From Glebionis coronaria (Eukaryota > Streptophyta > Magnoliopsida > Asterales > Asteraceae): a stretch of DNA of 64,000 nt. The stretch spans positions 434,198,617-434,262,616 of the forward strand of contig CM046875.1 in assembly GCA_025667525.1 (NCBI GenBank). The letters are read 5' to 3'. The position numbers were made by a program, and so were the translations under genes. Shown piece by piece: positions 32,972 through 43,769 of this stretch; position 1 is the stretch's first letter, and the number at the start of each line of letters is the position of its first letter. The notes under the pieces were generated by a model. It was not told the DNA's origin. It searched no databases and saw nothing but the letters and a program-made list of their open reading frames with translations.

Positions 32972-34692
32972 TGATACTAGGTTTTTACCTAGTAAGAAAG
33001 TTCTTTATAGTGGTCTAATCAAATTGATAACTGGTTAACTATGCGACTCAGCTGTCTTTTGGTGGAAACAAAGATTTGTCGTTGTAGTATATTTAAATTG
33101 CAAGACTTTAAATAGATGACGGTTAATTAAATCTAAAACTAATTAAAACTTAAATTGTGCAATATTAAAACTTTGAAAAGTAAAATGATTAAATGACTTG
33201 AAATTAAAGCGTGACGAAAATTAAAATTTGACACAGTATTAAAAATGTAACTTAAAAATCAAACAAAGCAAAATATAATCCCAAACCCAAGACCATCGAA
33301 ATGTCAGATCGGAAAGCTGTCACCATGCCCATCGGAATCCAGATCGCAATGTGTCTATCGGAATGTATAAAACTAGGTCTATCGGAATAAGGAAAAGTGC
33401 TATCTATAAGAATGTAGATCGCAATGTGTCAGATCGCAATCCTCAGATCGGAAAGTTGCTAAGGAAAATCGGGCAGCACTTCGACTTAGAAAACCTCAAG
33501 AGCCGTCGGAATATGCGATCGCAATATGCGATCGCAATCCCAGATCGGAATGAGGGGGTAACTCTAGATCGCAATGACGTCGGAATCCAAAACCCTTGTC
33601 CTAATTCTGTCACAATCGGAATGTGGCTAAGTAGAGCTGTCGCAATATGTAGTATCCCTTACTTTCCAATGGAGAACAAATTCGCAATAAGCACACGAAC
33701 CAAATAAGCTAGAACTAATAAGCTGATTTCTAAAATTTAGATGAAATGGAAATAGAACGAGATAATAAGCAACAAATTTAAAACCTTTTCAAACACGAAA
33801 TAAGAAAACGAAATAAGCAAACTTTTTAGAAAAATGAAACTTTTTAGAGAACTTAGAAAAACAAATAAGCTAAGTATGAAACAAGCCAATAAGATTGTCA
33901 AACTTATAGCTTCTCTTATACAAAAATTTAGACAAAAGTAAAAAGGTAAACTTTTTAGTAAAATAAGCAAAGAGATTCAGCAACTTCTTGCTTAATCCGA
34001 CTTTTAAAACAAACCAAAAACAAGAGAAAGGTAGAAAGAGAATGATAAAAGAAACTTGATCAAAAGTAAATAAAGATTAAAGCAACAAAATGAAGAACAC
34101 TTACTTGGAATTAAAGGTATTAAAGGTGCAAGACAATTAAATAAATGACATGTATTTAAATGTGCAAGAAATTAAAATGGAAGAGCTAATTGTCACACTT
34201 AGCAAACAAAAACAAATGAAAGGAAAATGGATCCTATTTATAGGAGATTAGGGAGGTGCTTAGAGGAAGCTTCCTCCCCTCTTTCTTCTTTATTTAATTG
34301 TCATTAAGTCCTTAATCTTCTTAATTTTTTACTTTAACGACCTTGTCTCGGGATTTCTAAACTCGTCTTGTAATTTCTTCAATAAATTAGACTTGAGTTC
34401 TTCGGCTTTTAGTAAACTTCCGTCTTTTGACTTTTTCTTCGATAAATCTTCAGAATTGGTCTTGGACTTCCGTTCTTTTTGCACTCTTGATTTCTTGACT
34501 TCGTCTTTTGTCTTTTTCTTCGATAAAAGCCCGTGAATGCCCGTGTTTTCTCCCCTTTTCACAATTTCGTCCTACATCACAACAAAAACACAAACCACGC
34601 ATAATTCCGACATTTAAGACATAAAATACACGTTTTGGCTCGGTTATATTGTAGTTAAGTGGTAAAAAGGATGGGTGTTTACACACCTATCA
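32972..34692 (-). repeat. G3 LTRa (1721 bp)
   Basis: TGATACTAGG...CCTATCA. Left flank is K1 3' DNA (AAATC), right flank the polypurine tract. TATA CCTATAAATAGG (34244-34233). U5 contains mixed ATTCCGAT and ATTGCGAT repeats (33296-33660). It is related to the G2 LTR chiefly in U3 and in the repeat block; the first ~100 bp are diverged. Confidence 0.92.
34329..34562 (-). other. Conserved Lys-rich small frame in LTR U3 (77 aa)
   Basis: Frame MKRGENTGIHGLLSKKK..., ~30% Lys/Arg, with repeated DLSKKKSKDG and LLKAEELKS texture. It is open at the same place in all five LTRs (also 16854-17063, 24026-24220, 53696-53929, 60912-61145), although G2 and G3 LTRs diverge elsewhere. It lies upstream of the TATA box, so it would be transcribed only at the 3' end of the RNA. 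It may equally be a conserved U3 control region with a repeated TTCTTCGATAAA unit. I do not claim a protein. Confidence 0.35.
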
Positions 34693-35256
34693 AATCCCCT
34701 ACACTTGACCATTGCAATGTCCTCATGCAATGCATTAGTTACAAAGCACGTTTTACATTTTCCATCATAATCAATCCATATTGGCCTTTATTAAAGAGAT
34801 AGAGAATTATAAACATTCAAAGGGAGAAAGCACGTAAATAAATCAAAAACATACCTTAGGGTTTTGAAAATTTCATGAATGATCATTCATCCTCAAGTTT
34901 TCACATTCTCCAAACCAAGCTTAAAAACGAGATCATTGTTATTATAAGTTAGAAAACTGACACGAACTCATGTGGGCCAATTATTTACTTAGACTCCCTT
35001 ATTCCTAGGTGTATCTCTTATATTTTATTGTTGTCTTAAATGATCACGAGCATGCATTGTTGACTTATTTCGATAGTTATTAAGGCTGAAAATAAAGTGG
35101 GACGATTTAATCAATAGTTAGCTAAAGGACAAAATCTTTTAAAACTGCTTCTCGGGACCTCAAAAAGTTCATATCTTGGCATAACTCGCTTCGCGATTTG
35201 AGACCTTTCTCGGACCGATATTTGGCAGCGACTTCATACTTCAAATCTTGAGAGAC
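34693..35256 (-). other. G3 unit 1, 3' non-coding region, part adjoining LTRa
   Basis: Polypurine tract (plus CCCCTACACTT 34697-34707) and the CATTGCA/TGCAATG stem-loop, as in G2. Ends at the K2 target site; continues at 47412. Confidence 0.85.
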
Positions 35257-35261
35257 GTTCA
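35257..35261. repeat. Target site duplication of K2 (left copy, GTTCA)
   Basis: GTTCA here and at 47412-47416. The uninterrupted G3 units read GACGTTCATGAAATAATGG at this place (for example 54630), confirming the insertion. Confidence 0.9.
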
Positions 35262-35680
35262 TGTGGAACCTATAGATCGTTGGGCTCAATGGTTATGAAC
35301 CATATATCTAGGTTTGATCATCATTCATATGATAACATAGCGGAAAAGAACAATGATCATGACAAGGTGTTTGGACACAAAGAACACGAATTAAAACAAA
35401 TGGGGATGTTCATTATATTAATAACAAACATCCACTAGACGTGTATACATTGAATCCCACGTCTAGTGCGACACACACTTTAGGTTTACATTGTGAATGA
35501 ATATTGTGATTAAAACCTACGTCCTATGTTTTCTTTATATACTAGAAAACATAGCTTACAAAGAAAGCTAAAGTAATAAAAAGACTCCAACGGCTTGTTC
35601 TTTTGCAACTTGTACTTTTTAGCCCTTGTCTTCTTATTTTGTTGTGTTTTGACTTATCAACTTAATAATTGGACCCAACA
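35262..35680 (-). repeat. Complete LTR 'X' in inverted orientation at the left end of K2 (419 bp)
   Basis: On the minus strand it reads TGTTGGGTCC...GGTTCCACA and is preceded by the polypurine tract AGGGGAAGAT (35691-35681). TATA GTATATAAAG at 35542-35533. It shares no similarity with the 521-bp LTR at the right end of K2. Its U5 terminus forms the left boundary of the whole insertion. Confidence 0.85.
35323..35488. repeat. Left arm of 166-bp perfect inverted repeat
   Basis: Reverse complement of 35708-35873; I find no mismatch reading both by eye. This arm is the R-U5 part of LTR X, starting ~45 nt downstream of its TATA box. Confidence 0.9.
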
Positions 35681-35707
35681 ATCTTCCCCTAGTTGATGAA
35701 ATGGTTA

Positions 35708-35873
35708 TAAACCTAAAGTGTGTGTCGCACTAGACGTGGGATTCAATGTATACACGTCTAGTGGATGTTTGTTATTAATATAATGAACATCCCCATTTGT
35801 TTTAATTCGTGTTCTTTGTGTCCAAACACCTTGTCATGATCATTGTTCTTTTCCGCTATGTTATCATATGAAT
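35708..35873. repeat. Right arm of 166-bp perfect inverted repeat
   Basis: R-U5 of LTR X in plus orientation, separated from the left arm by 219 bp. It is followed by 14 bp and by a 36-bp copy (35888-35923, one mismatch) of the first bases of LTR X, then AG and the primer site. Confidence 0.9.
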
Positions 35874-35925
35874 CCTTTCTTAACCATTGTTGGGTCCAAT
35901 TGTTAAGTTGATAAGTCAAAACAAG

Positions 35926-35937
35926 TGGTATCAGAGC
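35926..35937 (+). promoter_or_regulatory. K2 primer binding site (initiator tRNA-Met)
   Basis: TGGTATCAGAGC, the exact copia consensus, about 90 bp before the gag ATG. Confidence 0.92.
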
Positions 35938-35971
35938 TTGTTGAGAAACTTTTGATCTTTAAGTAACGCAG

Positions 35972-36022
35972 AACCCTAAAACACCAAACCCTAAAAACCC
36001 TAAATTCTCAAAACCCTAAAAA
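35972..36022 (+). repeat. Telobox cluster (AAACCCTAA) in K2 leader
   Basis: Four copies of AACCCTAAA in 50 bp ending 4 bp before the gag ATG at 36027. Teloboxes occur in plant 5' leaders and promoters and bind telobox factors (established); their role here is not known. Confidence 0.85.
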
Positions 36023-36026
36023 CACC

Positions 36027-38894
36027 ATGTCTGGCACAAATCAACCTCCTGCTTTGCTGCAAAACAACTTCTCAAACCCTAGTATCAAAATTCCCATGTT
36101 TGATGCCAGGAACTTTGAGCTTTGGAAGTCCAATTTTGAGCAATACATAGCTATTCATGACTACACTCTTTGGGAAATTATCGAATATGGGAACACATTC
36201 GATAAAGCAGCAAAGATTACTGCTGCTATTGCTACAAGGACAGCTGTTCCTAATTGTCCTGAATCTGATAAGGTGGAAAAACCTGAAGATGGGAGAGCTG
36301 TTGCTGTTGAAGATATAGCCAAGAAGAGGGTGGACATGAAAATCCTGAACATCTTGAAACATGCCCTAGGTCATGAGAATCAGCACAAGTACAAACGATT
36401 TGAGTCTGCAAAAGAGCTTTGGGAAGCTCTTGAAGTGGCACATGGTGGCAATGCTGACACAAAAGAAGAAAAGAAGAAGCAACTCTTGCATGAGTATGCT
36501 GTCTTTAAAGCTCAACCTAATGAGAATCTCAGCAGTGTGAGAAGTAGACTTCTTGATATCACAAGTCAACTTTCCTTCATGGGAAAACGGATTGATGATC
36601 CTGAATTGAATGCTACTTTTCTCAAAAGCCTTGGTGATGTATGGAAGATTGAGACAAGATCTATTCTTGTCAATAATACTCACAAGACTTCCAGGTTTGA
36701 TGACATCTTCAACAAGTTAAGACTGTTGGAGAATGAATGGCAATTGGAAAGTGATAACAAATCTTCCAGCAGCAACATGGCCTTCTTTTCACAAAGTGAA
36801 GGCCAATTTGATTCCATGAACTTCTATGGACATTCAGCATCTGGATCTCAAGGTGTCAGCGCTGGATGTCAATCTGTCAGCGCTGGATCATATCCTGTCA
36901 ACGCTTTGTACTCAAGCGCTGACACACACAATCATGGCGCTGATAGAATTAAACCTGCTGGTTTTGATCTTGATACTGTGTGTGCCTTCATTGCTTCTTT
37001 GCCTAGTGATTCAAGGATCACTTATGAAGATCTTGAGCAGATAAGTGATGAACAATTGGAAGAGATGGATATAAAGTGGACTATGGCTCTTGTAAGTTTA
37101 AGAGCAAACAGGTTCAATAAAAGGTTCAAGAAGAAGATGACCTTTAATGCTAAGGATGTTGCTGGCTTTGACAAGTCCAAGGTGGAGTGCTACAACTGTC
37201 ATAGGATGGGGCATTTTATGAGGGAATGTAGATCTCCAAGGAGATCTGATGCTGGGAAGCCTTCAAGCCAAATGATTAAGAGCCCAGACCCCAAGGCCAT
37301 GGTTGCTGTTCAACAAATTGATGGTGTTGGAGAATGGGATTGGAGCTGGATGGCTAAGAATGAGGAAGAGGACAGAGCTTTGGTTGCTGAGGTTAAAGAA
37401 GAGCATGCTGAATATGCTCTCATGGCACACTCCTCCTCTTCATCAGATAATGAGGTATATGATGATGCTTTCTGTTCTAAGGGTTGTCGTTTAAATACTG
37501 AAAAATTAAAACAAGAGATAGTTAAATTATTAGATGATGCAAGTACTGAAAGATGCAAATTATCTAACTATCAAGTTGCTCTTACCCAAACAGAAAAGAC
37601 AGTATCTGAGTATAAGAAAATGGAGTTTGATTTAAAGGATCAAATAAATATCTTAAAACATGAGTTACATCAGAGTAAGGATGTTCAAGATATAGTGAAT
37701 AGGGTTAATCTTGATTTGATAGCTCAGTTAGAGGAGGCTAACAAAAATAAAGATAATGTGAGTCTTAAAATCCAGAGATTTGATAAGGCCACACAATCCC
37801 TAGGAGAGTGTGTTAGCAAACAAAGAGACTCTAAGGATATGAGTGGGATTGGGATGAATAATTATACTGTTGTTCCACCACCAGCTGGGGATTTCTATGG
37901 TGTCCAATCAAAGGACTTGTCTTGGACTGGCTTGCCAGAATGCCAAGAGGAGGAGTTTATTCCTCCACCTAGAGTGACTTCCCCAGTTGAGGAATATCAG
38001 CAAAAGCTGACTGACCTAGAAGAATGGAAGAAAGCAAACCACACCTTGTTTGTTAAGGGAGGGTTATTGTGTGAAAGTCCAAATGAGCCCACACCAATCA
38101 AGAGCCTTGATCCTAAACCTATTAAGATCACACACCCTACCACTGGCAAAGCTGTTGACCTTGGCCCACAATCTGTTAGAAAACCTAGTGTTAAATATGC
38201 AGAGATGTATAGAAATTCTAGGTCACCAAAAAGCCAAGTTAGTAATCATGGAACAGGCTTCTTTGCTTCTAGACCTAAGACTATGTCTAGAAAAGCTTGT
38301 TACACATGTGGTAGCTTCTCACATTTGGCCTACAAATGCGTCAATGCTTCCAATGTCAACGCTGACAGGAACCATTTCAGCGCTGACATAAGTCAACATA
38401 GGTCAAACACTGTCAGACCCAATACCTTTGTGAACAAAAGTTCACAAGTTGTTAGACCAGCCCCATTCTTTTCTAGAGGGTCTAACACACAAGGCCTAAG
38501 ACCTTTTCAAAAGTCAAATACTTGGTCAAATAGGCAATGGGTTCCTGTAGCAAACCCTAGGTACAACGCTGATAGGAGCAATCGGGGCGCTGACAAGAGA
38601 AATTTCAGCGCTGACAAACCTAGGTATTTGCAGCCACAGGGAAATAGGTCTAAAGCTTCTACTAGCTTAACATGGAGACCAAAACAGGACCAGAACCCTA
38701 ATTCTACTGGTATCTCTATGACATGCAACAGGTTTCATTATATTTCAAAGGCATTGTCAACACCAATTGGGGTTAACTGGGAATTTCATTCAAACAGGGA
38801 TGAAAATGGGGTTGTTATGAGAACCAAGTCTGTTCTTATTGAACAACCAAATGAATCCAAGTCTTCCAAGGCTTGGGTTCCCAAAGAAAACTAA
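36027..38894 (+). CDS. K2 Gag (955 aa) with two zinc knuckles
   Basis: Gag forms the virus-like particle and packages element RNA. N-terminal copia-type capsid domain ([16 protein letters not shown], ~residues 20-240), then [14 protein letters not shown] (C388, C391, H396, C401), a coiled coil (~490-590), a second knuckle [14 protein letters not shown] (C758, C761, H766, C771) and a basic tail. It is much longer than typical copia Gag. Five GCGCTGAC-type motifs lie in 36854-36945 and five in 38355-38617, encoding recurring SADx/NADR/GADK tetrapeptides. Start chosen as the first ATG after the primer site and teloboxes. Stop TAA overlaps the ATG of pol (TAATG). Confidence 0.93.
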   Translation: MSGTNQPPALLQNNFSNPSIKIPMFDARNFELWKSNFEQYIAIHDYTLWEIIEYGNTFDKAAKITAAIATRTAVPNCPESDKVEKPEDGRAVAVEDIAKKRVDMKILNILKHALGHENQHKYKRFESAKELWEALEVAHGGNADTKEEKKKQLLHEYAVFKAQPNENLSSVRSRLLDITSQLSFMGKRIDDPELNATFLKSLGDVWKIETRSILVNNTHKTSRFDDIFNKLRLLENEWQLESDNKSSSSNMAFFSQSEGQFDSMNFYGHSASGSQGVSAGCQSVSAGSYPVNALYSSADTHNHGADRIKPAGFDLDTVCAFIASLPSDSRITYEDLEQISDEQLEEMDIKWTMALVSLRANRFNKRFKKKMTFNAKDVAGFDKSKVECYNCHRMGHFMRECRSPRRSDAGKPSSQMIKSPDPKAMVAVQQIDGVGEWDWSWMAKNEEEDRALVAEVKEEHAEYALMAHSSSSSDNEVYDDAFCSKGCRLNTEKLKQEIVKLLDDASTERCKLSNYQVALTQTEKTVSEYKKMEFDLKDQINILKHELHQSKDVQDIVNRVNLDLIAQLEEANKNKDNVSLKIQRFDKATQSLGECVSKQRDSKDMSGIGMNNYTVVPPPAGDFYGVQSKDLSWTGLPECQEEEFIPPPRVTSPVEEYQQKLTDLEEWKKANHTLFVKGGLLCESPNEPTPIKSLDPKPIKITHPTTGKAVDLGPQSVRKPSVKYAEMYRNSRSPKSQVSNHGTGFFASRPKTMSRKACYTCGSFSHLAYKCVNASNVNADRNHFSADISQHRSNTVRPNTFVNKSSQVVRPAPFFSRGSNTQGLRPFQKSNTWSNRQWVPVANPRYNADRSNRGADKRNFSADKPRYLQPQGNRSKASTSLTWRPKQDQNPNSTGISMTCNRFHYISKALSTPIGVNWEFHSNRDENGVVMRTKSVLIEQPNESKSSKAWVPKEN

Positions 38895-41800
38895 TGTGTT
38901 TTCTTTATGTGCAGGGCATTCAGAAGAAGATCAATGACTATGGATACTGGGATAGTGGATGCTCAAGGCACATAACAGGAAAGGAAGACTATCTGACCAA
39001 TTTCTCTCCTATTCAAGATGGTGATAAGGTATACTTTGGAGGTGGCTACGGCACAATCACAGGAAAAGGAACCCTTGTCACCAATAATCTACGGTTTGAT
39101 AATGTCTTCTTGGTGAAAGACCTGGATTATAATTTGTTTAGTGTATCACAAGTGTGTGATAACAAAAATAAGGTTCTTTTCACAGATACTGAGTGCTTGG
39201 TGTTAAGCAAAGATTATAAGCTCCCTGATGATAAATACATAGATTTTAGAACGCCAAGGCATAAAGACATATATAATGTGAATCTTAATGGAATTAAGGT
39301 AAATAATAAAATGTCATGTCTATATGCTAAAGCCTCAGTAGATGAAAGTAATCTTTGGCACAGGAGACTAGGGCACATAAACTTTAAGAATATTAATAGA
39401 CTTGTGAGGCTTGGTTTAGTTGATGGTTTGCCTGAAAAGGCTTTCCACAATGACCACTCTTGTGTTGCATGCCTTAAGGGCAAGCAGCACAAGGTCTCCT
39501 TCAGGTCTAAACAGGTGCACTCTAGTTCTAAACCCCTTCACTTATTGCATATGGACCTCTTTGGTCCTACTAATATAGAAAGTCTGAAGGGTAAATCATA
39601 TTGTTTTGTCATTACTGATGATTACTCCAGGTTCACATGGACTTTCTTTTTAGCCAAGAAAAGTGAAACTGCCCTAAGTCTGATTAATTTCATTACCCAA
39701 ATAGAAAAGAAAAATGGTAATGAAGTCAAAATTATTAGAAGTGACAATGGGGGTGAGTTTAGAAATCAGTTGTTAGATGATTTTTGTGCCAAGAAAGGGA
39801 TTACTAGGCAGTTTAGCATAGCTAGAACCCCACAACAAAATGGGGTTGCTGAGAGGAAGAATAGGACCCTTATTGAAGCAGCCAGAACCATGTTGGCTGA
39901 TGCCCACTTTCCTATAGCTTTTTGGGCTGAAGCTGTTAACACAGCTTGTTATGTTCAAAATAGGGCATTGGTCAACAAGATACATAATAAGACACCTTAT
40001 GAATTACTTTGGGGAAGGAAGCCAAATATTGGTTTTCTTAAGCCATTTGGTTGTCATGTAGTTGTGTTAGAAACTAGTGAGGCCCTAGGTAAATTTGATT
40101 CAAAAGGTGATGAAGGCTACTTCATGGGTTATTCAGTGCAGAGTAAAGGATATAGGGTTTACATTAAAAAGGAAAAACGTATACTTGAAAAGGTACATGT
40201 TAGGTTTTTAGAAAGTAAACCTAGTGATCCTGAGAGTGGTCCAAATTGGTTGTTTGATTTAGAACCTTTGTCTAGAGCTTTAAATTATATGCCTGTTACT
40301 GATCTAGACATTGTGAAGGTAACTTCAAGTGTTTTGGAAAAGAGAATTGGTAATGTTTCAGGTATTCAGGTTGCTAAGGAGGATGGACCACCAGCAGTTG
40401 AATCATCTCCCACACAAGAATATGTTACACTTCCTATATGGACAGATGAGTATTATGCTGCTGCTGCTGCTGCTAGAAAGGATAATGGTGGTTTACAAAT
40501 ACCACCAAATACAAACGTGCATACTTCTTCTGGCGCTGACAAAGGGAAATCAAGCGCTGACAAGAGCAATTCAGACGCTGATGGATCAGACGCTGACACA
40601 AGCAGTTCAAGCGTTGTTAGCCCTAACGCTGATAAACAAGGATCAGAATTTGACAACACCTTTGCACATCTTTTCTCTTCACATTTTGAACAAGGTGGAC
40701 CTTCCCATGTCCATGAAGAGATTCGTGTTGATCAAACAGAGTCAGATGAAGAAGATATTGGCAACATGGAGCGTGAAATTGAGGACACCAGACTCTTTGA
40801 AGGAGGAGTTCTCACTTCCACAGCTAAGGATCACCCCACATCTCAAATCATTGGTGATGTCTTGGCTCCAGTTCAGACAAGAAGATCCCATCAAGGTCTT
40901 GGTGGATTTATTGCCAATATACACAAGAAGGTTGATACCCCTCTTGTACAAGCATGTTTGTTTGCCTGTTTTCTGTCACAGGAAGAACCCAAGAAAATTT
41001 TTGATGCTCTCAAGGAACCAAGTTGGGTGGAAGCAATGCAGGATGAGCTTCACCAATTTGCTATACAGGATGTTTGGGAGCTGGTTGATTGTCCTAGATA
41101 TGTGAGACCAATTGGGACAAGATGGGTTCTAAGGAACAAGAAAGATGAAAGAGGCATTGTGGTCAGAAACAAGGCACGTTTGGTAGCTCAGGGTTATACA
41201 CAAGAGGAAGGAATTGATTATGAAGAAGTTTTTGCACCAGTTGCAAGAATTGAAGCTATAAGAATTTTTCTAGCTTATGCCTCTTGTATGAATTTTACTG
41301 TTTACCAGATGGATGTGAAGAGTGCTTTCCTCTATGGGACAATTGTTGAGGAAGTATATGTCATGCAACCTCCTGGTTTTGAAGATCCTGAGAATCCAGA
41401 CAAAGTTTATAGAGTGAAGAAAGCAATGTATGGACTTCATCAAGCCCCAAGAGCATGGTATGGTACATTGTCCACCTACTTGGTGGAAAATGGTTTCAAA
41501 AGGGGCACCATAGATCAGACACTGTTTACAAAGAAGAAAGGAAAACATGTGTTGCTTGTGCAGGTCTATGTTGATGACATTATTTTTGGCTCTACTGATC
41601 CAAAAATGAGTGAGGAATTTTCCAAGCTCATGACAGATAAATTCAAGATGAGTGCAATGGGTGAGATGAACTTCTTTCTAGGTTTACAAGTTCAGCAGAA
41701 AGAAGATGGTATCTTCATCTCCCAAGACAAGTATGTAGCTGAAATCTTGAAGAAATATGGTTTTTCTCCACATGAGAAGGAGGCTTCCACTCCTATGGAT

Positions 41801-42514
41801 AAGCAATACCCTTGGGGAAAACTTGGAGCTGGAAAGGATGTGGATGTTAGGCACTATAGATCAATGATTGGTTCATTGATGTATCTTACAGCCTCAAGAC
41901 CTGACATCATGTTTGATGTGTGTGCATGTGCACGCCATCAAGTGACTCCCAAAGAATGTCACCTTTTTGCTGTGAAGAGGATTTTTAGGTACCTAAGATG
42001 TTATCCAGATCTTGGATTATGGTATCCAAAAGATTCTCCATTGGACCTTATTGCTTATTCAGACAGTGATTATGGTGGTGACAAGTTTGATAGGAAATCC
42101 ACAACTGGTGGATGCCAATTTCTTGGGAGCAGATTAATATCTTGGCAATGCAAGAAACAAACAGTGGTGGCCAACTCTACAACTGAAGCAGAATATGTTG
42201 CTGCAGCTGCTTGTTGTGGACAAGTCTTATGGATTCAGAACCAGCTGTTGGATTATGGGTATAATTTTATGCATACCAAGATTTTTGTAGACAATAACAG
42301 TACTTTATGCATTATTAAAAATCCTGTACATCATTCTAAAACCAAACACATAGAAATTAGACATCATTTTATAAGAGATTGCTTTGAGAAAGGTTTAATA
42401 CAACCAGATAGGGTAGATACTGAAGATAATGTAGCTGATTTATTAACTAAACCTTTTGATGCTGGAAGATTTCAATATTTGGTAACAAATATTGGAATGG
42501 TTAATTTCACTTAA
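38894..42514 (+). CDS. K2 Pol polyprotein: protease, integrase, RT, RNase H (intact)
   Basis: Numbered from the TTG at 38873, where the frame opens before this ATG. Protease [12 protein letters not shown] (Asp27); integrase H163/H168/C197/C200 and DD35E with D228, D291, E327; variable region with GADK/SADK repeats (553-588); RT with [23 protein letters not shown] and YVDD (D901, D902); RNase H D1064, E1105, D1140. No stop or frameshift. Gag is in frame 0 and Pol in -1; the Gag stop and the Pol ATG overlap (TAATG, 38892-38896). A TTTCTTTATGTGCAG acceptor-like sequence lies shortly downstream, so expression by restart, frameshift or splicing is open. Confidence 0.95.
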   Translation: MCFLYVQGIQKKINDYGYWDSGCSRHITGKEDYLTNFSPIQDGDKVYFGGGYGTITGKGTLVTNNLRFDNVFLVKDLDYNLFSVSQVCDNKNKVLFTDTECLVLSKDYKLPDDKYIDFRTPRHKDIYNVNLNGIKVNNKMSCLYAKASVDESNLWHRRLGHINFKNINRLVRLGLVDGLPEKAFHNDHSCVACLKGKQHKVSFRSKQVHSSSKPLHLLHMDLFGPTNIESLKGKSYCFVITDDYSRFTWTFFLAKKSETALSLINFITQIEKKNGNEVKIIRSDNGGEFRNQLLDDFCAKKGITRQFSIARTPQQNGVAERKNRTLIEAARTMLADAHFPIAFWAEAVNTACYVQNRALVNKIHNKTPYELLWGRKPNIGFLKPFGCHVVVLETSEALGKFDSKGDEGYFMGYSVQSKGYRVYIKKEKRILEKVHVRFLESKPSDPESGPNWLFDLEPLSRALNYMPVTDLDIVKVTSSVLEKRIGNVSGIQVAKEDGPPAVESSPTQEYVTLPIWTDEYYAAAAAARKDNGGLQIPPNTNVHTSSGADKGKSSADKSNSDADGSDADTSSSSVVSPNADKQGSEFDNTFAHLFSSHFEQGGPSHVHEEIRVDQTESDEEDIGNMEREIEDTRLFEGGVLTSTAKDHPTSQIIGDVLAPVQTRRSHQGLGGFIANIHKKVDTPLVQACLFACFLSQEEPKKIFDALKEPSWVEAMQDELHQFAIQDVWELVDCPRYVRPIGTRWVLRNKKDERGIVVRNKARLVAQGYTQEEGIDYEEVFAPVARIEAIRIFLAYASCMNFTVYQMDVKSAFLYGTIVEEVYVMQPPGFEDPENPDKVYRVKKAMYGLHQAPRAWYGTLSTYLVENGFKRGTIDQTLFTKKKGKHVLLVQVYVDDIIFGSTDPKMSEEFSKLMTDKFKMSAMGEMNFFLGLQVQQKEDGIFISQDKYVAEILKKYGFSPHEKEASTPMDKQYPWGKLGAGKDVDVRHYRSMIGSLMYLTASRPDIMFDVCACARHQVTPKECHLFAVKRIFRYLRCYPDLGLWYPKDSPLDLIAYSDSDYGGDKFDRKSTTGGCQFLGSRLISWQCKKQTVVANSTTEAEYVAAAACCGQVLWIQNQLLDYGYNFMHTKIFVDNNSTLCIIKNPVHHSKTKHIEIRHHFIRDCFEKGLIQPDRVDTEDNVADLLTKPFDAGRFQYLVTNIGMVNFT

Positions 42515-43640
42515 TATGTGTTTTGGAATATTTTTGTAAAAGTATGTACAGGATAATGCATGGTTATTGGTCTTTGTGATGATTTAGATTTTCCACATTC
42601 TTTTACTAACACTGACAAAGGTAAATACAACGCTGTCAAGTGTTATTTTGCTGTTGTTGGAGATATTATGGTTTAACGCTGACAAGAGTTCCTTCAACGC
42701 TGATAAGTGTTGTCGGGACGCTGTCAGCAACAAATGTTAGTTTTGTGGTTTTCATCTAAATGTGCAGGTAGGTGGTAGCTTTATACCATTGGATACAGAG
42801 TTGCTTATGGATCTTTGAAGAGTTATTTGGACATGTTTTTGTTTATGGATGATGGTTGGAATATTTATATTCCTATCTTGACATAAATTTTTAATGTTCA
42901 TATATATATTTTGAGAACTCATGTATCATAGTTTGAGGGGAGGTTTAAGGAACCTTTAGGACTCTTGGGTATTCTTAGAATACTCTCATCACAATTCTAG
43001 ATTGTGTCCACTGGTGAGTATGGGTTAGTTTTTCTAAACCATGAGGCACTGTAGCATGCATAGTATATCAACTTTGCATGCTGCCAAGACATTTTTGGCC
43101 TAGAATTGGTTGTGGTCTGTTGGGAGGCTTGGGAATCCTTTTGATATGGGTTTTACCTGGGAGTAACAAGGATTTTATGAGGTAACTTGGTTGTTAAGAA
43201 TTTTGGTTAGCAAGGGACACTAGAGGACTGTTATGTCTATCTTGCTTATGCAAGTGTGCATAACTGGACAGTGCTTGCCGCCCTATGATAATTATCAGCT
43301 TTTGGTTATCTTCTCTAGGATAAGTTACTTGTTAAGGTCATTTTTCATTTTTTAAAACAATTTTATTTTTGGACGCTGACAAGATTTTTCCAAGCGTTGT
43401 TGTGACCAAAATGGACGCTGACATGGCTTTAGGCGAACGTTGACAGGATTATAGCCGTTGGGCGTTGATGGGTTATATTTGACCGTTGACAAACAATGGG
43501 ACCTACCCAGTTGTAACTTTTTGACATATTTTCAAGCCGTAATTTTAGGAGTTGTTACTTTCATTAAATGCATGGGATAACTTATAAACTTTTTCAATAT
43601 TTTCATGATTGATTTTTGAAAATCTTTGCCTATTTTTGGG
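42515..43640 (+). other. K2 region between pol and third ORF
   Basis: 1.1 kb without ORF. Holds two dense clusters of the GCTGAC motif (42609-42725 and 43371-43495) despite being non-coding, plus a purine-rich GAGGGGAGGTTTAAGG (42937-42952) resembling an internal polypurine tract. Confidence 0.75.
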
Positions 43641-43672
43641 CCAATCACGTGCATTCATCCACTCCTATAAAT
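43641..43672 (+). promoter_or_regulatory. Candidate internal promoter for K2 third ORF
   Basis: CCAAT (43641-43645), G-box CACGTG (43646-43651) and TATAAAT (43666-43672), ~100 bp before the ATG at 43770; this predicts a start near 43700 and a ~70-nt leader. Inference from motif spacing only. Confidence 0.5.
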
Positions 43673-43769
43673 TTGGCTCCTATTTTAAACAGGGTATCTA
43701 TAATTCTTGTCTAACACTTTTCTCTTATCAACCTTCATCTTTTATACATCAACTTAACAGCTTTCATCA

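Noticed and set aside
33351..33707. Plus-strand ORF of ~118 codons in the G3 LTR (also 52716, 59945)
   Set aside because: It reads through the ATCGGAAT repeats antisense to the element and is not intact in all copies.
35262..35925. Separate MITE or hAT-like element with 166-bp terminal inverted repeats
   Set aside because: Arms are R-U5 of an LTR with a TATA box, polypurine tract and primer site around them, and no TSD of its own is seen.
35972..36022. Interstitial telomere
   Set aside because: Only four imperfect units in a retrotransposon leader; better described as teloboxes.
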